NCBI GenBank assembly: GCA_023512835.1 | Contig: CM042090.1 | Coordinates: forward strand, 13,175,343 to 13,239,342 | DNA from: Taxillus chinensis | Lineage: Eukaryota; Streptophyta; Magnoliopsida; Santalales; Loranthaceae | Reading direction: 5' to 3' | Length of the DNA: 64,000 nt | In this document: positions 13,601 through 23,900 of the stretch, piece after piece | How the letters are laid out: each line of letters begins with the position of its first letter | Numbering within the stretch: position 1 is the stretch's first letter | Notes under the pieces: model-generated | What the model was told of the DNA's origin: nothing | Seen by the model: the letters and a program-made list of their open reading frames with translations, nothing else | The model's database searches: none | Position numbers and translations under genes: made by a program

Positions 13601-15285
13601 GCAATGTCTTCCTCCGAGCAGTCATATTATAGAATAAATTCTCAACCTGAAACAGAAAAAATGAAAAGATTAGTGAGACTGACAATAAACTTATGACCAT
13701 CTCTGAGAATTGAGAACCTTAAACTGCAATCTCTGACTTATGATCATAAAAATGGTAATTGGTATATATTTTATTAAATACCAGATAAAACAAGAATGCA
13801 ATACATTTTTCAATTATCATTAGAATCCCTCCAATAATGGCAAGGTGTTGTCAGATATATAGAGAACATTTTCTTCTCTAAACGTGCTTTGCTTTTCTGA
13901 TTCTCAAATAGTGACTTCTTCTAAGAAGTCATTGTTAACTTGTATGCAATTCCAATGTGGTAAGTGATAATGAGAAAAAGACACTAAGAACTATCCAACT
14001 CATACCATTATCTGAGTTCCTTTGACAGCAGCACATGCCTTAGGTTCATGCTCCATTACACCATCCTTATATGATACCCTGCAAAAGAAATGAAAAATGC
14101 AACAAATGAATAGGAAATAATTAAATCACTTACTGATTTAGTATTTTAAACCAAAACAACAAGAAATAGAATGAAAAGAAATTATCCACTAGGAATAGGC
14201 ACTGAGTAATCTCAGTAAATCCAAAATATTCTACCACAGACCTAGTTACATTTAAAGGTCAATTTCATTTCACTATGAAAACTGGACAAGTACCATCCAC
14301 CCACCTGTAACCATGTAACTGCCCTTTGGTAATAGTAGTGACAGTAACATGACCAACATATGTCATGCTCGCAAGGGCCTCCCCTCTGAAACCCATCGAC
14401 GAAATTGACTGAAGATCTTCAAAAGCCGACAACTTAGAGGTGGTGTGCCTCTCACACAGTATTGGCAAGTCCTCAGACTAAAAACAACAACAGAAAATAA
14501 ATAAAATCTTTAAATGAAATCAACAATATCAAGCCAACCATCAAAACCCGCATTTTACAGCCCAGCTTGCATCTTATAAGTAACACATTGCTTCTAAAGC
14601 AATGGAGGAAAAAAAACACATATCAAACATAATAACTCTCTGCCCGCTCTCCTAACAGATTGAAAAGCCCTTGGGAACGAAGGGCCAATTTGGATGGACT
14701 TTTTGGTGACACTTTTCTTACGCAATATAATATGAGCATTTTGGAAGCTTGAAAAGACAAGGCCATTTTAGGCTCACGAAAAGCCGAAAACAACTTTCCG
14801 AAAGTTTTTTCCCCCTTTTTGCTGAACAGGTCTACTTGTAACTTTTTCATGTAAGGGTATTTTGAGCTCAAAAGCCTTGAAATTCATTTCAGACTCTCCT
14901 AAAGCCACAAACAAGTTACTTCAAGCCTATTCATTTTTCTCCAAACAAGCATTGTTCTTTAGAATAAGCTTTCGAGCTCAAAAGCTCTGAAAATAAGGCC
15001 CCAGGGTTGAACCATAATACACTGTGAATGGGGAGAGAGGAAAATTACCCGGATGCCATGACCGTCGTCGGAGACCTGAATGAGCTTGAGGCCGCCGTCC
15101 TTGACGACGACGTTGATGGAGGTGGAGACGGCGTCGAGGCTGTTCTCGACGAGCTCTTTGATGGCGGATACCGGCCGCTGAATCACTTCTCCGGCGGCGA
15201 TTTGGTTGATGACAGCAGTGTCGAGGCGGTGGATTCGCGGTGGCTCTCTGGGCCGTTCGTCCCCAATTTCTTCAGCTAGTTCCAT
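1612..15285 (-). CDS. MLH1: MLH1, MutL-type DNA mismatch repair ATPase (exons 1-12, C-terminus outside the window)
   Basis: MLH1 pairs with PMS1 or MLH3 to form MutL complexes in nuclear mismatch repair and meiotic crossing-over. Twelve exons join in frame to 553 codons: 15285-15049, 14477-14305, 14078-14006, 13646-13512, 13415-13205, 11203-11055, 6044-5946, 4980-4908, 4770-4632, 2692-2598, 2506-2398 and 1777-1612. All have GT-AG borders. The GHKL ATPase motifs are visible: ELVENSLDA with the catalytic Glu and Mg-binding Asn, DDGHGI, and GFRGEAL. HPTKREV follows in exon 6, then a variable linker, and finally the conserved YIGMADDV and [15 protein letters not shown] blocks. The start at 15285 sits in a good context (GCGATGG) just before the conserved PREPPRI segment; an in-frame ATG at 15366 would add 27 residues of unlikely sequence. 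Exon 12 ends in phase 0, so the last 170-180 residues, including the C-terminal heterodimer region, should lie to the left. Introns 5, 6 and 7 carry transposons, yet no exon is broken. Confidence 0.95.
2011..2332. repeat. Tandem duplication, 161-bp unit, two copies
   Basis: The stretch starting gacacagttagcagc at 2011 recurs from 2172 as gacacagatagctgc and stays alignable to about 2332 with scattered substitutions and small indels. It lies wholly within MLH1 intron 11 and does not touch a splice site. It looks like an old local duplication. Confidence 0.8.
3018..4600. repeat. Pair of diverged direct repeats about 1.5 kb apart in MLH1 intron 9
   Basis: A segment of about 45-50 bp around cacacgtgaa and ttacaaggtg occurs at about 3018-3065 and again at about 4543-4600, both in plus orientation. 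The intervening 1.5 kb is AT-rich and has no recognised coding sequence. This may be a segmental duplication or the ends of a very old insertion; I see no LTR hallmarks. Confidence 0.45.
5255..5555. mobile_element. Possible small MITE in MLH1 intron 7
   Basis: An AT-rich stretch is bounded by gagtgtgtttggtacaat on the left and a loosely complementary ttgtaccaatttaccaaat on the right, the TTTGG-type ends common to plant MITEs. The inverted repeats are weak and I cannot define a convincing target duplication. Confidence 0.3.
5797..5935 (+). mobile_element. Very short 5'-truncated LINE tail at the MLH1 exon 7 donor
   Basis: A 139-bp insert ends in a 13-base poly(A) tract and carries the aataaattttcttatttta type of 3' end shared by the LINE copies elsewhere in the window. 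It is flanked by a perfect 12-bp target-site duplication, tcaatcacacct, at 5785-5796 and 5936-5947. The right-hand duplication spans the exon 7/intron 7 border of MLH1 (exon ends at 5946), so the left-hand copy carries a duplicate of the splice-donor sequence. The insert is antisense to MLH1. Confidence 0.85.
6190..6900. repeat. Diverged tandem repeat in MLH1 intron 6, no coding sequence
   Basis: Segments around attggata (6231 and 6469) and around tctaacacaa/tctagcacaa (6331 and 6641) align, indicating an old duplication with a later internal length change. The base composition is rich in ca on the plus strand. The stretch may be part of an unrecognised transposon next to the Copia relic on its right. 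Confidence 0.35.
6930..9560 (-). mobile_element. Degenerate Ty1/Copia element relic in MLH1 intron 6 (copy A)
   Basis: Read on the minus strand, fragments appear in Copia order. Integrase C-terminal pieces lie at about 9480-9200 ([12 protein letters not shown], then LLEVAQLC and [13 protein letters not shown]). A deletion follows, then reverse-transcriptase C-terminal sequence at about 8975-8650 ([24 protein letters not shown]). RNase H pieces lie at about 8547-8340 and continue left of a nested element at about 7530-7180. A purine-rich tract near 7090 precedes an LTR-like segment at about 7085-6940. Stops and frameshifts occur throughout, and no enzyme is intact. The same Copia family recurs in callose synthase introns 9 and 17. 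Confidence 0.8.
7545..8336. mobile_element. PIF/Harbinger-like non-autonomous element nested in Copia copy A
   Basis: The ends are gagcgtatttggcacat on the left and the complement of gggtatgtttggtgtta on the right, flanked by tta at 7542-7544 and 8337-8339. Removing the element and one tta restores the Copia RNase H reading seen in the uninterrupted copy near 44010-44030, which confirms the borders. The 792-bp interior holds a pyrimidine-rich, cac/ctc-rich stretch at about 7755-8160 that gives chance reading frames but no recognisable protein. Confidence 0.75.
9600..9745 (+). mobile_element. LINE 3'-tail fragment in MLH1 intron 6
   Basis: T-rich sequence ends in caataaagcttttttac and a short A-run, the same type of 3' end as the longer LINE copies in the window. 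No ORF2 sequence is present. The left border is uncertain and I could not find a target-site duplication. Confidence 0.55.
9746..11054. other. Remainder of MLH1 intron 6, nothing recognised
   Basis: Unique-looking AT-rich intron sequence. Around 10080-10330 some short phrases (gggccatcca, caccggtgcc, ttgtgtcaatg) recur, which may mark a decayed element, but no borders can be drawn. No exon of MLH1 is missing from here: exon 6 joins exon 7 directly in the protein. Confidence 0.4.
11820..13142 (+). mobile_element. 5'-truncated L1-type LINE in MLH1 intron 5
   Basis: This is the 3' end of a LINE ORF2. An open stretch at 12093-12722 reads [11 protein letters not shown] and then the zf-RVT region ([16 protein letters not shown], then Cys/His residues in [20 protein letters not shown]), as found at the C-terminus of plant non-LTR retrotransposon reverse transcriptases. 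It ends with an aataaag signal at about 13112 and an A-tail at 13134-13143. An 11-bp target duplication, atgattgttaa, lies at 11809-11819 and 13143-13153. The element is antisense to MLH1. Its reverse-transcriptase core is missing through 5' truncation. Confidence 0.88.
12694..12875 (+). repeat. 91-bp tandem duplication inside the LINE 3' region
   Basis: Sequence from ggggtgtggttgattt at 12694 repeats from 12785 with few differences. The first copy contains the stop of the zf-RVT reading frame, so the duplication lengthens the 3' untranslated part of this LINE copy. It probably arose after insertion or within this lineage. Confidence 0.85.
14687..15002. mobile_element. Possible MITE in MLH1 intron 1
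   Basis: Intron 1 contains a stretch starting gggccaatttggatgg and ending ctgaaaataaggcccc, weakly complementary ends of a type common in plant MITEs, with gagctcaaaag words repeated near both ends of its right half. No clear target duplication was found. Confidence 0.3.
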
Positions 15286-16485
15286 CGCGAGAATCGAGTT
15301 ACATGGTTCGTGAAAATGAGAAGAAGGATGGAACCATTCCGACTCCCAAATAATCAAAATTATCATTTTATTATTTTAATAATTTATTTGTACACATTTT
15401 TTAATTATTTTATTTTAATAATTTATTTGTACACATTTTTAATTTATTTTATTTTAATAATTTATTTTCACTATTAAATTAAAATCTTATTTTTTAAAAT
15501 AAAATAATAAAAAATTTTAAAAATAAAATAAAATAAAATAAAATTATTTGCAGAATTAATAAAAAATAGTAAATATTAAATTTAAAAGAATACTTACCGT
15601 ATTTTTAAAAAAATAAAAAAACTTAAAAGCAAATTTTTTGTTATTTTTATTGAATTATCTTCTCCAACTATAAAAAACTTATATATTATAGAAAGTGCAC
15701 TTATATATAATCTGACTAAATTAAAATGTATTTTTTCTATTTTTCAAAATTATATTATGGTATGTTGATATCATATTTTATGTTTTATTTTATATATATA
15801 TATATATTATATTCAAAACGACTAAGATACAAATCAGAAAAAATGAGCTACTAAAATAAGAATAATTAATATATATAAACTTTCAACAAAAATATATTAT
15901 ACTGACTTAAAAGTTTTTATTTTAACATGTCTATGTAATATCTTCTTTTAATTTTTTTATTGGGTTAATGTGTACCTAAGAGTTGTTTTAACATCATCTA
16001 TTAATTACACTAAATCATTTTAACCATTATTTGAATACCATACTTAGTTTTAAGTCTTAGCTAATTTTATGGTTATGATTTGTGAACTTAAAATACGTAT
16101 ACAAAAAATATTTAAAGTATAAGGAAATTTAGCAAACAGAATATAATGAGGTTTTAAGAAATTCACTATCATTAATATGTCTTATAAATATACATTACAA
16201 ATATAAGTATTTTCCTTTCCTATTGGGGTTATATGCCCCCATTTCTCTTTACTACATCACGATAATCAACAAGAATACTATGTGTTCACCTATTTTTTTT
16301 CACCTACTTAAAACAACTCAACCCACTATGTATTATTTACATGTAAACATTAGAACTTAAAATTTTTGCTCCAACAAACTTTCCATATGACTTTTCAGAT
16401 CTAAAAATTGCTACAGTGATTCTTCATTTGTGAAGAGTCACTATTCATTGTCTACATTTTATTTTGTTGTTTTTTTTCTCTCTCT
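15286..16485. other. MLH1 upstream intergenic region, AT-rich
   Basis: This should include the MLH1 promoter. Beyond the 39-bp repeat the sequence is long AT-rich DNA with an (AT)n run near 15791-15808. I cannot point to a specific TATA box or other site with confidence. No coding sequence is seen. Confidence 0.4.
15366..15470. repeat. AT-rich 39-bp tandem repeat upstream of MLH1
   Basis: The phrase aataatttatttgtacac begins at 15378 and 15417, and a third, shorter copy begins at 15456, giving about 2.5 copies of a 39-bp unit. It lies about 80-185 bp upstream of the MLH1 start codon, within what should be its promoter or 5' leader. Confidence 0.85.
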
Positions 16486-16489
16486 TATT

Positions 16490-17760
16490 TTCACTTTCCC
16501 CTCATTGTCCCGCAGCCACGCCTCGAGCACATTGTTGTTCATCAGAACTAGTGGCGGAACCAGCCTTTTCTAGGGGGGGCCGCCCCCCCTCAATTTTAAA
16601 AAAATTGGTTTGAAGGTGGTGGGATGATTGAAGCTATGTAAAGCTTGTTTCAATGACTGATCCTACAGGGTTGGGTAATTGTCCTGGCAAAATCTCCCTG
16701 CATACTCTATATTTGCTTCATTGAATAATAACTATCTGCAAAACATTCTTCATATTATGTTCATTTTCTTAATCTTATACATTTTTAAAAAATATATTAT
16801 GATTTAGCAAAATTATAATATAAAAGAAATTAGAATAAGCCAAATCAATTCGCTCTAGATAATATTTAAGCCCGGAGAGATACGCTGCACCTAGAAAATT
16901 TCTTTTTATGATTCAATAGGAAGATGTGTATACTCGTTACTATGAATAATCCGCGGACTCAGTATACAAGTTGGTGGACAGCTCTAATTAGTTGGACGTA
17001 ATTAATATAAAAATTATGAGATTCAAAATCGATAATTCATCAATAAATTTGCTTAGGGAGGTTTAGACAACAATATTTAATTTGAGATAATATTACTTTA
17101 AAAAAATTTCCTGGCCCCCCCTAATAAGACATCCTGGTTTCGCCCCTGATCAGAACCATCTGCATCTGCTGCTCCAGGCCCTCTTTCTCGTCCAGCATCT
17201 CCTACACCCCATGGGTGAGCTGCTCCTCGCGCTACCGCAACACTGTCCGAACCCTAAACAACTCTTCCATCTCCCCCTCCCAAGCCTTCCTCAGTGCAAT
17301 GACGTCCCCGTGCAGGGACTCCATTAGCTTGTTGATGGCATTGAGGTAGTACACCTCAGTCGGGTCCTTTGTTTAAGGCAAAATCCTGCCCCTCCCTTGG
17401 CACCCCCGTCGTAAAGACGGGTACGGACTGGCCGGGCGGGTCATTGAAGAAATGAAATTGGGTGACAGGTAAGAGCTGGAAACATAACTTAAATTGGATG
17501 AAGAAGAAGAATTATAGTGGGTGTTAAGGTTAGGGTTAGGATCGGAGGGTGGGGAGGGGCAGCGAGAAAAGAGTGGGGGTCGAGGCTGAAGAAGTGGGTC
17601 AGGGAGCGGGCAAGGTCAACGAGGTTGGAGCTAGGGTAGACCCAGAAGTGGAGGTAGGGGACGGAGACTAGGCCAGAGGGGTTGACGTGGGGGTGGGGGT
17701 GCTTGATGATCATGTCGTGGGTGGGGTTGACAAAGACGTGAGGCGTGTGGCGAGGATAGG
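16490..17760 (-). pseudogene. ELC/VPS23A-like (TSG101 family) pseudogene, interrupted by a hAT element
   Basis: On the minus strand, 17760-17489 encodes part of a ubiquitin E2 variant (UEV) domain as in plant ELC/VPS23, an ESCRT-I subunit: [17 protein letters not shown], then [20 protein letters not shown] and NLVDLAR. After a frameshift, about 17360-17160 encodes the coiled-coil part (NAINKLMESLHGDV, ALRKAWEGEMEELF, EKEGLEQQMQMVLMNNN), continuing across the inserted element into LEAWLRDNEGKVK at 16541-16490. In-frame stops lie at 17234-17232 and 17204-17202. Both ends of the gene are missing: the start of the UEV domain and the C-terminal steadiness box. It cannot make a working protein. ELC genes I recall are intronless, so a retrocopy and a DNA-level fragment cannot be told apart. 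Confidence 0.85.
16549..17148. mobile_element. 600-bp non-autonomous hAT element inside the ELC pseudogene
   Basis: An exact 8-bp target duplication, atcagaac, lies at 16541-16548 and 17149-17156. The ends are tagtggcggaaccag on the left and, complemented, caggggcgaaaccag on the right, followed on both sides by a run of G/C (agggggggcc). This matches hAT terminal repeats. The interior is AT-rich and has no transposase. The pseudogene reading continues across the removed element, so the insertion came after the gene copy was in place. Confidence 0.92.
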
Positions 17761-19080
17761 AAAGATTATTTTAATAAAAATACAAATATTCTAAATATGA
17801 GTATTGGAGTGTAAGTTGAAAAATTAATCTCTACATATAAAATTTTATTCACATGTAAATAAAATATACATAACAGTGTTGGAGGTGCTCTTATGTTTTT
17901 TGTGTTTGGTGTCTTCTTATTGTTTTTCTTTAACTTGTTTATAAGCTCCCAAAATCCCATAATGATTTAAATAAGTATATATATGTATAGTCATATATTT
18001 TGCAACTAAACATGAACTTTCAACTTCAGATGTGTTAAATAGAATGAGCGAGCCTGGGCCACGTGGGTCAAAGCCTAAACAGACCTAGCTTATTCAGGTC
18101 CGCAATTAAGTGGGCTAGTTTTTAGATTGTCAAACCCAACCTACCCCTACTATGGCTAGCACATTTTTTTACGTTGAACTCTCCATCCCCAACTCTTGGG
18201 TCGAACATGTGAACTCCACACAACTGTAGAGACAACCAAAATAAAAAACACAATAACAACTCCAAATAGCAATAAACAAGATTATAAGAGTAAAAATTAT
18301 GATAATCAATAAATATCTACATAATAAAACTTCTCATATCAATAATTTTATGTATTGTTTAAATTATCAATTAAATCATTTTTTTCATTATTATCGTCTT
18401 CACCATTTTTCCAACCTCTAATTTATGCATACATTAAACAAATATAAAATTTTCAATAAGATAACCAGAAAAACATGAATTATGAGCTAGTCCGTTTAAA
18501 CTATGACCCATTAGCCAAAACTTGCTCAAGCCTTTATTTAAAACGGACTTGTTTAACAGTCTTATCCAACTTCCTAACACTTTTATTAAGAAACATATAT
18601 TTCTATTTACCTTTCAGCTATAATTATGGTTTTGTTGTGCCTTTTAGTGTTAGTGATGATAACTTTTTTGCCTTCATCCATAACACATGGAAATTTATCC
18701 ATATGAGATGTAAAAAAAATAAAAAAATACTAATTAAATGACATTGTATTCCCACCCTCTTCATCCATTGATGTTGTCATAATATTGATTACATTATAAA
18801 ATATACTTTGCTCAGCAATGATATTGTTCATCATTCTCATATTTGCTCGAATAATCAACCTAGAAACTCTGCATTTCATACTTACTACAAGGAAACAAGC
18901 TTTTTATAAAACACAAAATATGTTACTGAAAATATCGCAAAACTTTTTATAGTATTAAATATGCTTTGCTTTTGGGAAGTCCCCCCTTTCAGTAACACTT
19001 TTTTATGTGTTATGATTTTCTGTTATGATGGATCATATATTAATACATGCCATTATAGATGTAGCCTTTCTGCCGCAGAG
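17761..19080. other. Intergenic stretch, no gene recognised
   Basis: AT-rich. Around 18040-18180 a short GC-richer patch (cctgggccacgtgggtc, gtgggctag) resembles the interior of hAT-like elements such as the one in callose synthase intron 1, but no terminal repeats can be found. The 88-codon open stretch at 18475 has no recognisable features. Confidence 0.4.
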
Positions 19081-19143
19081 TATGTCCAGACAACTGGGTT
19101 ATAGGCGGGGGCCCTTTGATTAGGGTTGGGTTATTGACGTTGC

Positions 19144-20062
19144 CGCTGACTCTGACGGGGTCATTTGGCTCAAGGGGGAGGCTTTATTATCCCAGAGGGA
19201 GGAGCAAGAGCTGTGTGGGATGTTTCTCGAGTGGTTGTGGCTAGTATGGGGATAGTGGTATTCCTTTTTCGGAGGCAAGGCAAGATATGTTTGTGTTTGT
19301 GAGTGTAATGGTCGCACTGCCTGGGGAGGATTATCTAGGTGGTCTGACCATTTAGCTTTTGGTAATCGCTGACTCTAGCGGGGGTCATTTGAGTTCGGGG
19401 GGAGGCCCTACTATCTCGAAGGGAGGAGTAAGAGCTATGGGGGATGTTTCCATGTATGGAGTCTGAGGACTTTGCAAGTCCCACATTGGTTGGGGAGGAG
19501 AATGAAATGTGCCTTATAAGAGGGTGTGGATATCTCTCTTGACACAAGGCCTTTTAAGGTGCCTATGTGGTACTGCCAAGAACAAAACTGGATTTGGCTT
19601 GGGCCCTGAATCGGACAATATCGTGCTACAGGGGACTTTAGCTGTTACTGATGGTATCAGACCTACAAACCGAGTTGGTGTGCCATAGTCTCACAAGGAC
19701 GTGGGGCTCCTAAGGGAGGTGGATTGTGGAGTTTGAGGACTTTGCAAGTTCTACATCGGCTGGGGAGGAGAACGAATCGTGCCTCATAAGAGGGCGTGGA
19801 TACCTCTCCTGACACGAGACCTTTTGGGGTGCATGTGTGGCACTGCCAAGAATAAAATTGTGGATTGGGTTTGGGCCTTGAATCGGACAAAATCGTGCTA
19901 TTGGGGACTTGGGTTGTTACACCATGGGTGGCTATGTCTAGTCTGGGGACAGTGGTGTTCCTTTTTTAGAGCCAGGAAGGATGGGCTTGCATTTGCAAGT
20001 GTAATGGTAGCATTGCCTAGGGAGGATCGGCTGGGTGGCCTGGCCATTCAGCCTTTAGTAGT
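19144..20062 (+). repeat. 223-bp tandem duplication inside the LINE ORF1 region
   Basis: The unit starting cgctgactct at 19144 recurs at 19367 with moderate divergence. Without the 472 bp that the TRIM and its duplicated target add, the second unit is the same length as the first and ends near 20062. The corresponding region of the 29.5-kb LINE appears once, so the duplication is specific to this copy or a sublineage. Confidence 0.75.
19455..19921 (+). mobile_element. Complete TRIM (terminal-repeat retrotransposon in miniature)
   Basis: Two LTRs of 195 and 197 bp (19455-19649 and 19725-19921) share the plant TRIM/LTR phrases tttgcaagt, tggggaggagaa and ataagagggtgtgg/ataagagggcgtgg. Just after LTR1 lies tggtatcagacc (19652-19663), a primer-binding site for initiator tRNA-Met. 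A purine-rich tract, aagggaggtgga, precedes LTR2. The internal region is only 75 bp, so no protein is encoded. A 5-bp duplication, ccatg, flanks the element (19450-19454 and 19922-19926). The LTRs have diverged and LTR1 begins TA instead of TG, so the insertion is not recent. It depends on the enzymes of other retrotransposons. Confidence 0.92.
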
Positions 20063-20963
20063 CACTGGTTCACTTGTTGATGCTCTCAATGGGTAGTCTC
20101 GTGCCATTGCTTGTATCTCTAACCCAGTAGAGTCGAAGTGAGTCTTACAAAAGCATAAAGCCATTAGAAAGGTGTTAGGGGTAAGTTATGAGGGGTTTGA
20201 ACTCACTATTTCTACTTTAATGTGGGATATCAAAATTAGGCATCTTACATAAAAGGCTATTGCCCCGCCTTTTTGGTAGCCTGCGAGCACGAGGTCTAAA
20301 GGTGTGTAAGAGCTTAAAAGGTTTGCCTCTTCAATTAATTATGATGTTAGAGTTTCTCGGACTTTTAGGTCAGTGGCAAATGACTAGCTTGACACTTAGG
20401 GGGGACATTACGTTAGCCTAATGAGTTTGCCCTTCTTATCATGGAATGTGCGAGAGCTCAGTGATTGGGATACTAAGTTGAAGAATGTGTTGCCGAACAT
20501 TGTGAGGCTTATATGGCAATGCTATTTTGTGGATTGGTTATTTTTTGGATCTTTGGAGACGCATATGTTCTCTGGGGTGTAAGTCAATTTTGGTTTACGA
20601 TGTAGGTGGGAGGTGTTGTGGTGCCTAGGGAGGGGGGATTGTGTGCTTCCCTTATGCGTCAATGGGTTTGATGGGATTTCTTCATTGGATGGTTATGTTC
20701 TTTGCATTTATTGATGCTTTGGGCTTGATTAATCTTTCACTGGCTGTGGAGTGTTCACGTGGCCTAATAACCATGCTACATTGCCCTTTTCAGTTTGGAT
20801 CTCCACATTCTTTCATTATATGGCTCTTCTCGAATCTCATTTGCTAATGATGTTTGCTTCAAGCGTATTTCATTTTTCTTCATTTTATGATGTTACTCCT
20901 GCTTATTCCTGCACTCATCGTGAGTAATTTTTTTCTAATAAAATTTTCTTATTTATAAAAAAA

Positions 20964-23900
20964 CTTTATTATTGAACTAACGAGGAATATTTAGTCAATA
21001 AATTATTAAAAATAATAAGGGAAATTACCTAAATACTATAATTTTAAATTATAATCAAACCTCCAATGCAATCATATTACTCAAATAACATCGAAATGAA
21101 ATATATACCCATATATAAATTATTACCATATCAAATAGTGCCCCATTTCCACAGATTTAGATTGGTTAGCCGCCACGCTTGGCCACACTTACTAGTACAT
21201 TCTAGTTTTTTTTTTTACTTAAGATAAACATGATTGTCTGATCAATGGAGACTCCAGTTGCAGTCACATGACACAGCTGCTACAACCTTAAGAGCAGCCC
21301 ACGGTTAGTCATTGCGAACGCCCAACGAATTACCTAAAAGAACTCCTATGTGTTGCCCATATTCAGCCCCTTAATCCCATTTTGACCAAAGTAATCACGT
21401 GTTTGGTATTTTCATGTCCCGTATCAATTTAAACAACATATATTCAACCACTTACGACCCTAAATCGGGTCAAATCCTCAATTATATCTATTCCCACAAA
21501 TAAACCAAATTTTAAAATTACTAAATGTTCTTATTCAAAACCAATTGTTGTAGGTATGGAGAAATCTACAGAATGACATAAAAGAGGAAAAATACCTACA
21601 TGGTCGTCAAAATTCAAATTGATTGCTTGGATTCCAAAGCTCTTTTCCCCTTTAACTTATGTGTTTAACCCAAAAGCTACGATACATACGTTCCTTTCTC
21701 TAATTTCTTATTATATAATATAATATTTTAATTCAATTTCAGTAATAATTTAAATTACACTAAAATACCAAAAAATATTTTCTTGAACCTCAAATTTAAA
21801 ATCAGATTCAATTACTGTCAAAATGCTTATATCGACGATACATCATCATAACCTCATGCAAATGCCTGTCATTATAACACCTATCACAATTGTTGATGTC
21901 ATCTAAAACCCCATATTTTTATGAACCTTCACAATATATAGCTAGTGACACTCAAACTATCGCACACAATCAATTTAAAAACATGTGTAATAAAATGCAT
22001 GTACAACATAAATTCACGTACGACAGGTGAAACATGATGAAACTTGTTTAAGATAATATTTATAACTGTATTATTAATATTGCAATTGTTCATTGTCGGA
22101 GTTCATTCTTTTTTATCGATGTTTTATTCCAAAGAAACATATAACCAAACTTTTAGAAAGAACTTATTTTGCATGTGGAGATGACACATAAATAAATATA
22201 ACATAGAAAAATCAAATAAGTACACTTAATATGGCAATAAGTAACAAATGCTTTGAAATAATTAAACAAGAAAAATGAATGTGTACTTTTAAAATAAAAG
22301 CACCTCATAAATCGACTTTGTAATTTATGCATATCATCAATAAATTTATAGTTGAATAAATTTTAAAACTAATATATTCGATTATTAAAAGGGATACTTA
22401 TGCAAGATAATTAAATTCGTAAACTTCTTTCTTCATACATCTTGATTAAAATGATAATAACTAAGACCGGCCGTTATTTTATTTTTTTATTTTTACATAA
22501 AGATCTATTGTTTGATGTTTAAACTTTTTTTACTAAGACATCTTTTATAGTGCTTATATAAATGTCTACTCCCATTTTGACTACACCACAAGTTTTCTTG
22601 AATAATAATTACACACTTTTGAATATACCATTCATATTCATTTTCCTAAAATGATTCAAAAACCCAATTTCAACTTCCCTCAACATCTTTACTTTTGTTT
22701 TGTTTATCTATTTGAGCATTCATTGTAAGTGAGCTTGAACAATAAATTCCGTTATCTTCATGTAATGTTAAAGGAGAATTACTACACCCATTGAATGTAA
22801 AAGAATAATATAGATTTGAGCTACCAATGATTTTATGTGTAAACATTTCTTATCTTTTTAAAAATTACCATTAAATAATTGTGTAATATTGACAATATAA
22901 TATATAATAAATTAAGAATATAAATAAGGAAATAAGTTTTGAATCAAAGATCAAATGAAATTTATTAATCTATATCTAATCTATCATTAAATAAATGCCC
23001 TATTCACATGAGGATGCCACAAAAACACAAATTGCGTACTTTTATGGATTTTCTTATGTAACTAAGGTAATATGGGTGCACACATGAATAGAAGATGGGC
23101 ATTAATAACAATAAACACGAGAGCTTGAGAGAAAGTTTAGTTGTTTTTAAATACGAATATAGACATATATAAGATAAGTTATAGAATAAAAATAGTAAAG
23201 AGCCTAGTAAGAATTTGTAAATCAATTTATCTCCAATAACTTTCTATATACTAACATGCAAGTTAATCACCAAGAAAAAGACTATATCTAGTATTAGCCA
23301 AAATAAGCAATCTATATGATTCTATAATGTACCAATGGTGGTCATGTAAAAAAAGTTATCATCAATCCACCATCTTTCTTGTATTTTTATATATACCAAA
23401 AAAAAAAAAACAAAACAAACCTCTTAAAAACATAAAGCTTACAAAGAAGGATGTGCGTTCCTTGAGAGTCGAGACACGATAAAATAAAATGAGAATTTGT
23501 TACAAACTATTCTAATTTAAACAAAAACAAACAAATCCAAATAAGGTAAGAGTGACAAAAGAAAAGAGTTGTGGTGAGGATTTTTTATGTAATATTTTTC
23601 ATCCAGAATGAAAAAAATACACATTCCATTAATGGCATGGATTTATAGTGTATAGAGATCGCATTAGTATGGCCAGTGGTGGAGATCATGTCATGTTGCG
23701 ACATGGGTGTATTTGTTATATAGGTGGGTCTCGTGTCATGTTATGAAGATACATTTGCTTTAAAACTTACATTTCAAGCACTCAAGGTTTTGTAAATATG
23801 CAATATTACATGTAAAGAGATGCAAAACATTATAATTTAAGCATAAAAACTAACCTATGAGTTTATATGGGTATAGATAAAGCATTTCTGAGTTGTTAGA

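Larger units (their letters stand above)
19081..20963 (+). mobile_element. Internally deleted, rearranged LINE with ORF1, ORF2 start and 3' end
   Basis: The copy starts near an ATG-TCC at 19084, where its reading aligns with the start of the LINE at 29.5 kb. The ORF1-like region runs to about 20365 (KKMHK-type then LKRFASSINYDVRVSRTF-like sequence, with stops). ORF2 starts near 20420 with MSLPFLSWNVREL, the first endonuclease motif of plant L1 elements. Only a damaged endonuclease portion follows to about 20850; the reverse transcriptase and zf-RVT are absent. The sequence then passes into a LINE 3' end, with taataaaattttctt and an A-tail at 20957-20963. It carries an internal tandem duplication and a TRIM insertion. 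I could not find a target duplication. Confidence 0.75.

Noticed and set aside
13188..13700. 170-codon single-exon gene on the minus strand
   Set aside because: It is MLH1 exons 4 and 5 read through the stop-free intron 4, not a separate gene.
15028..15279. 83-codon open frame on the plus strand
   Set aside because: Antisense shadow of MLH1 exon 1, which has conserved ATPase motifs.
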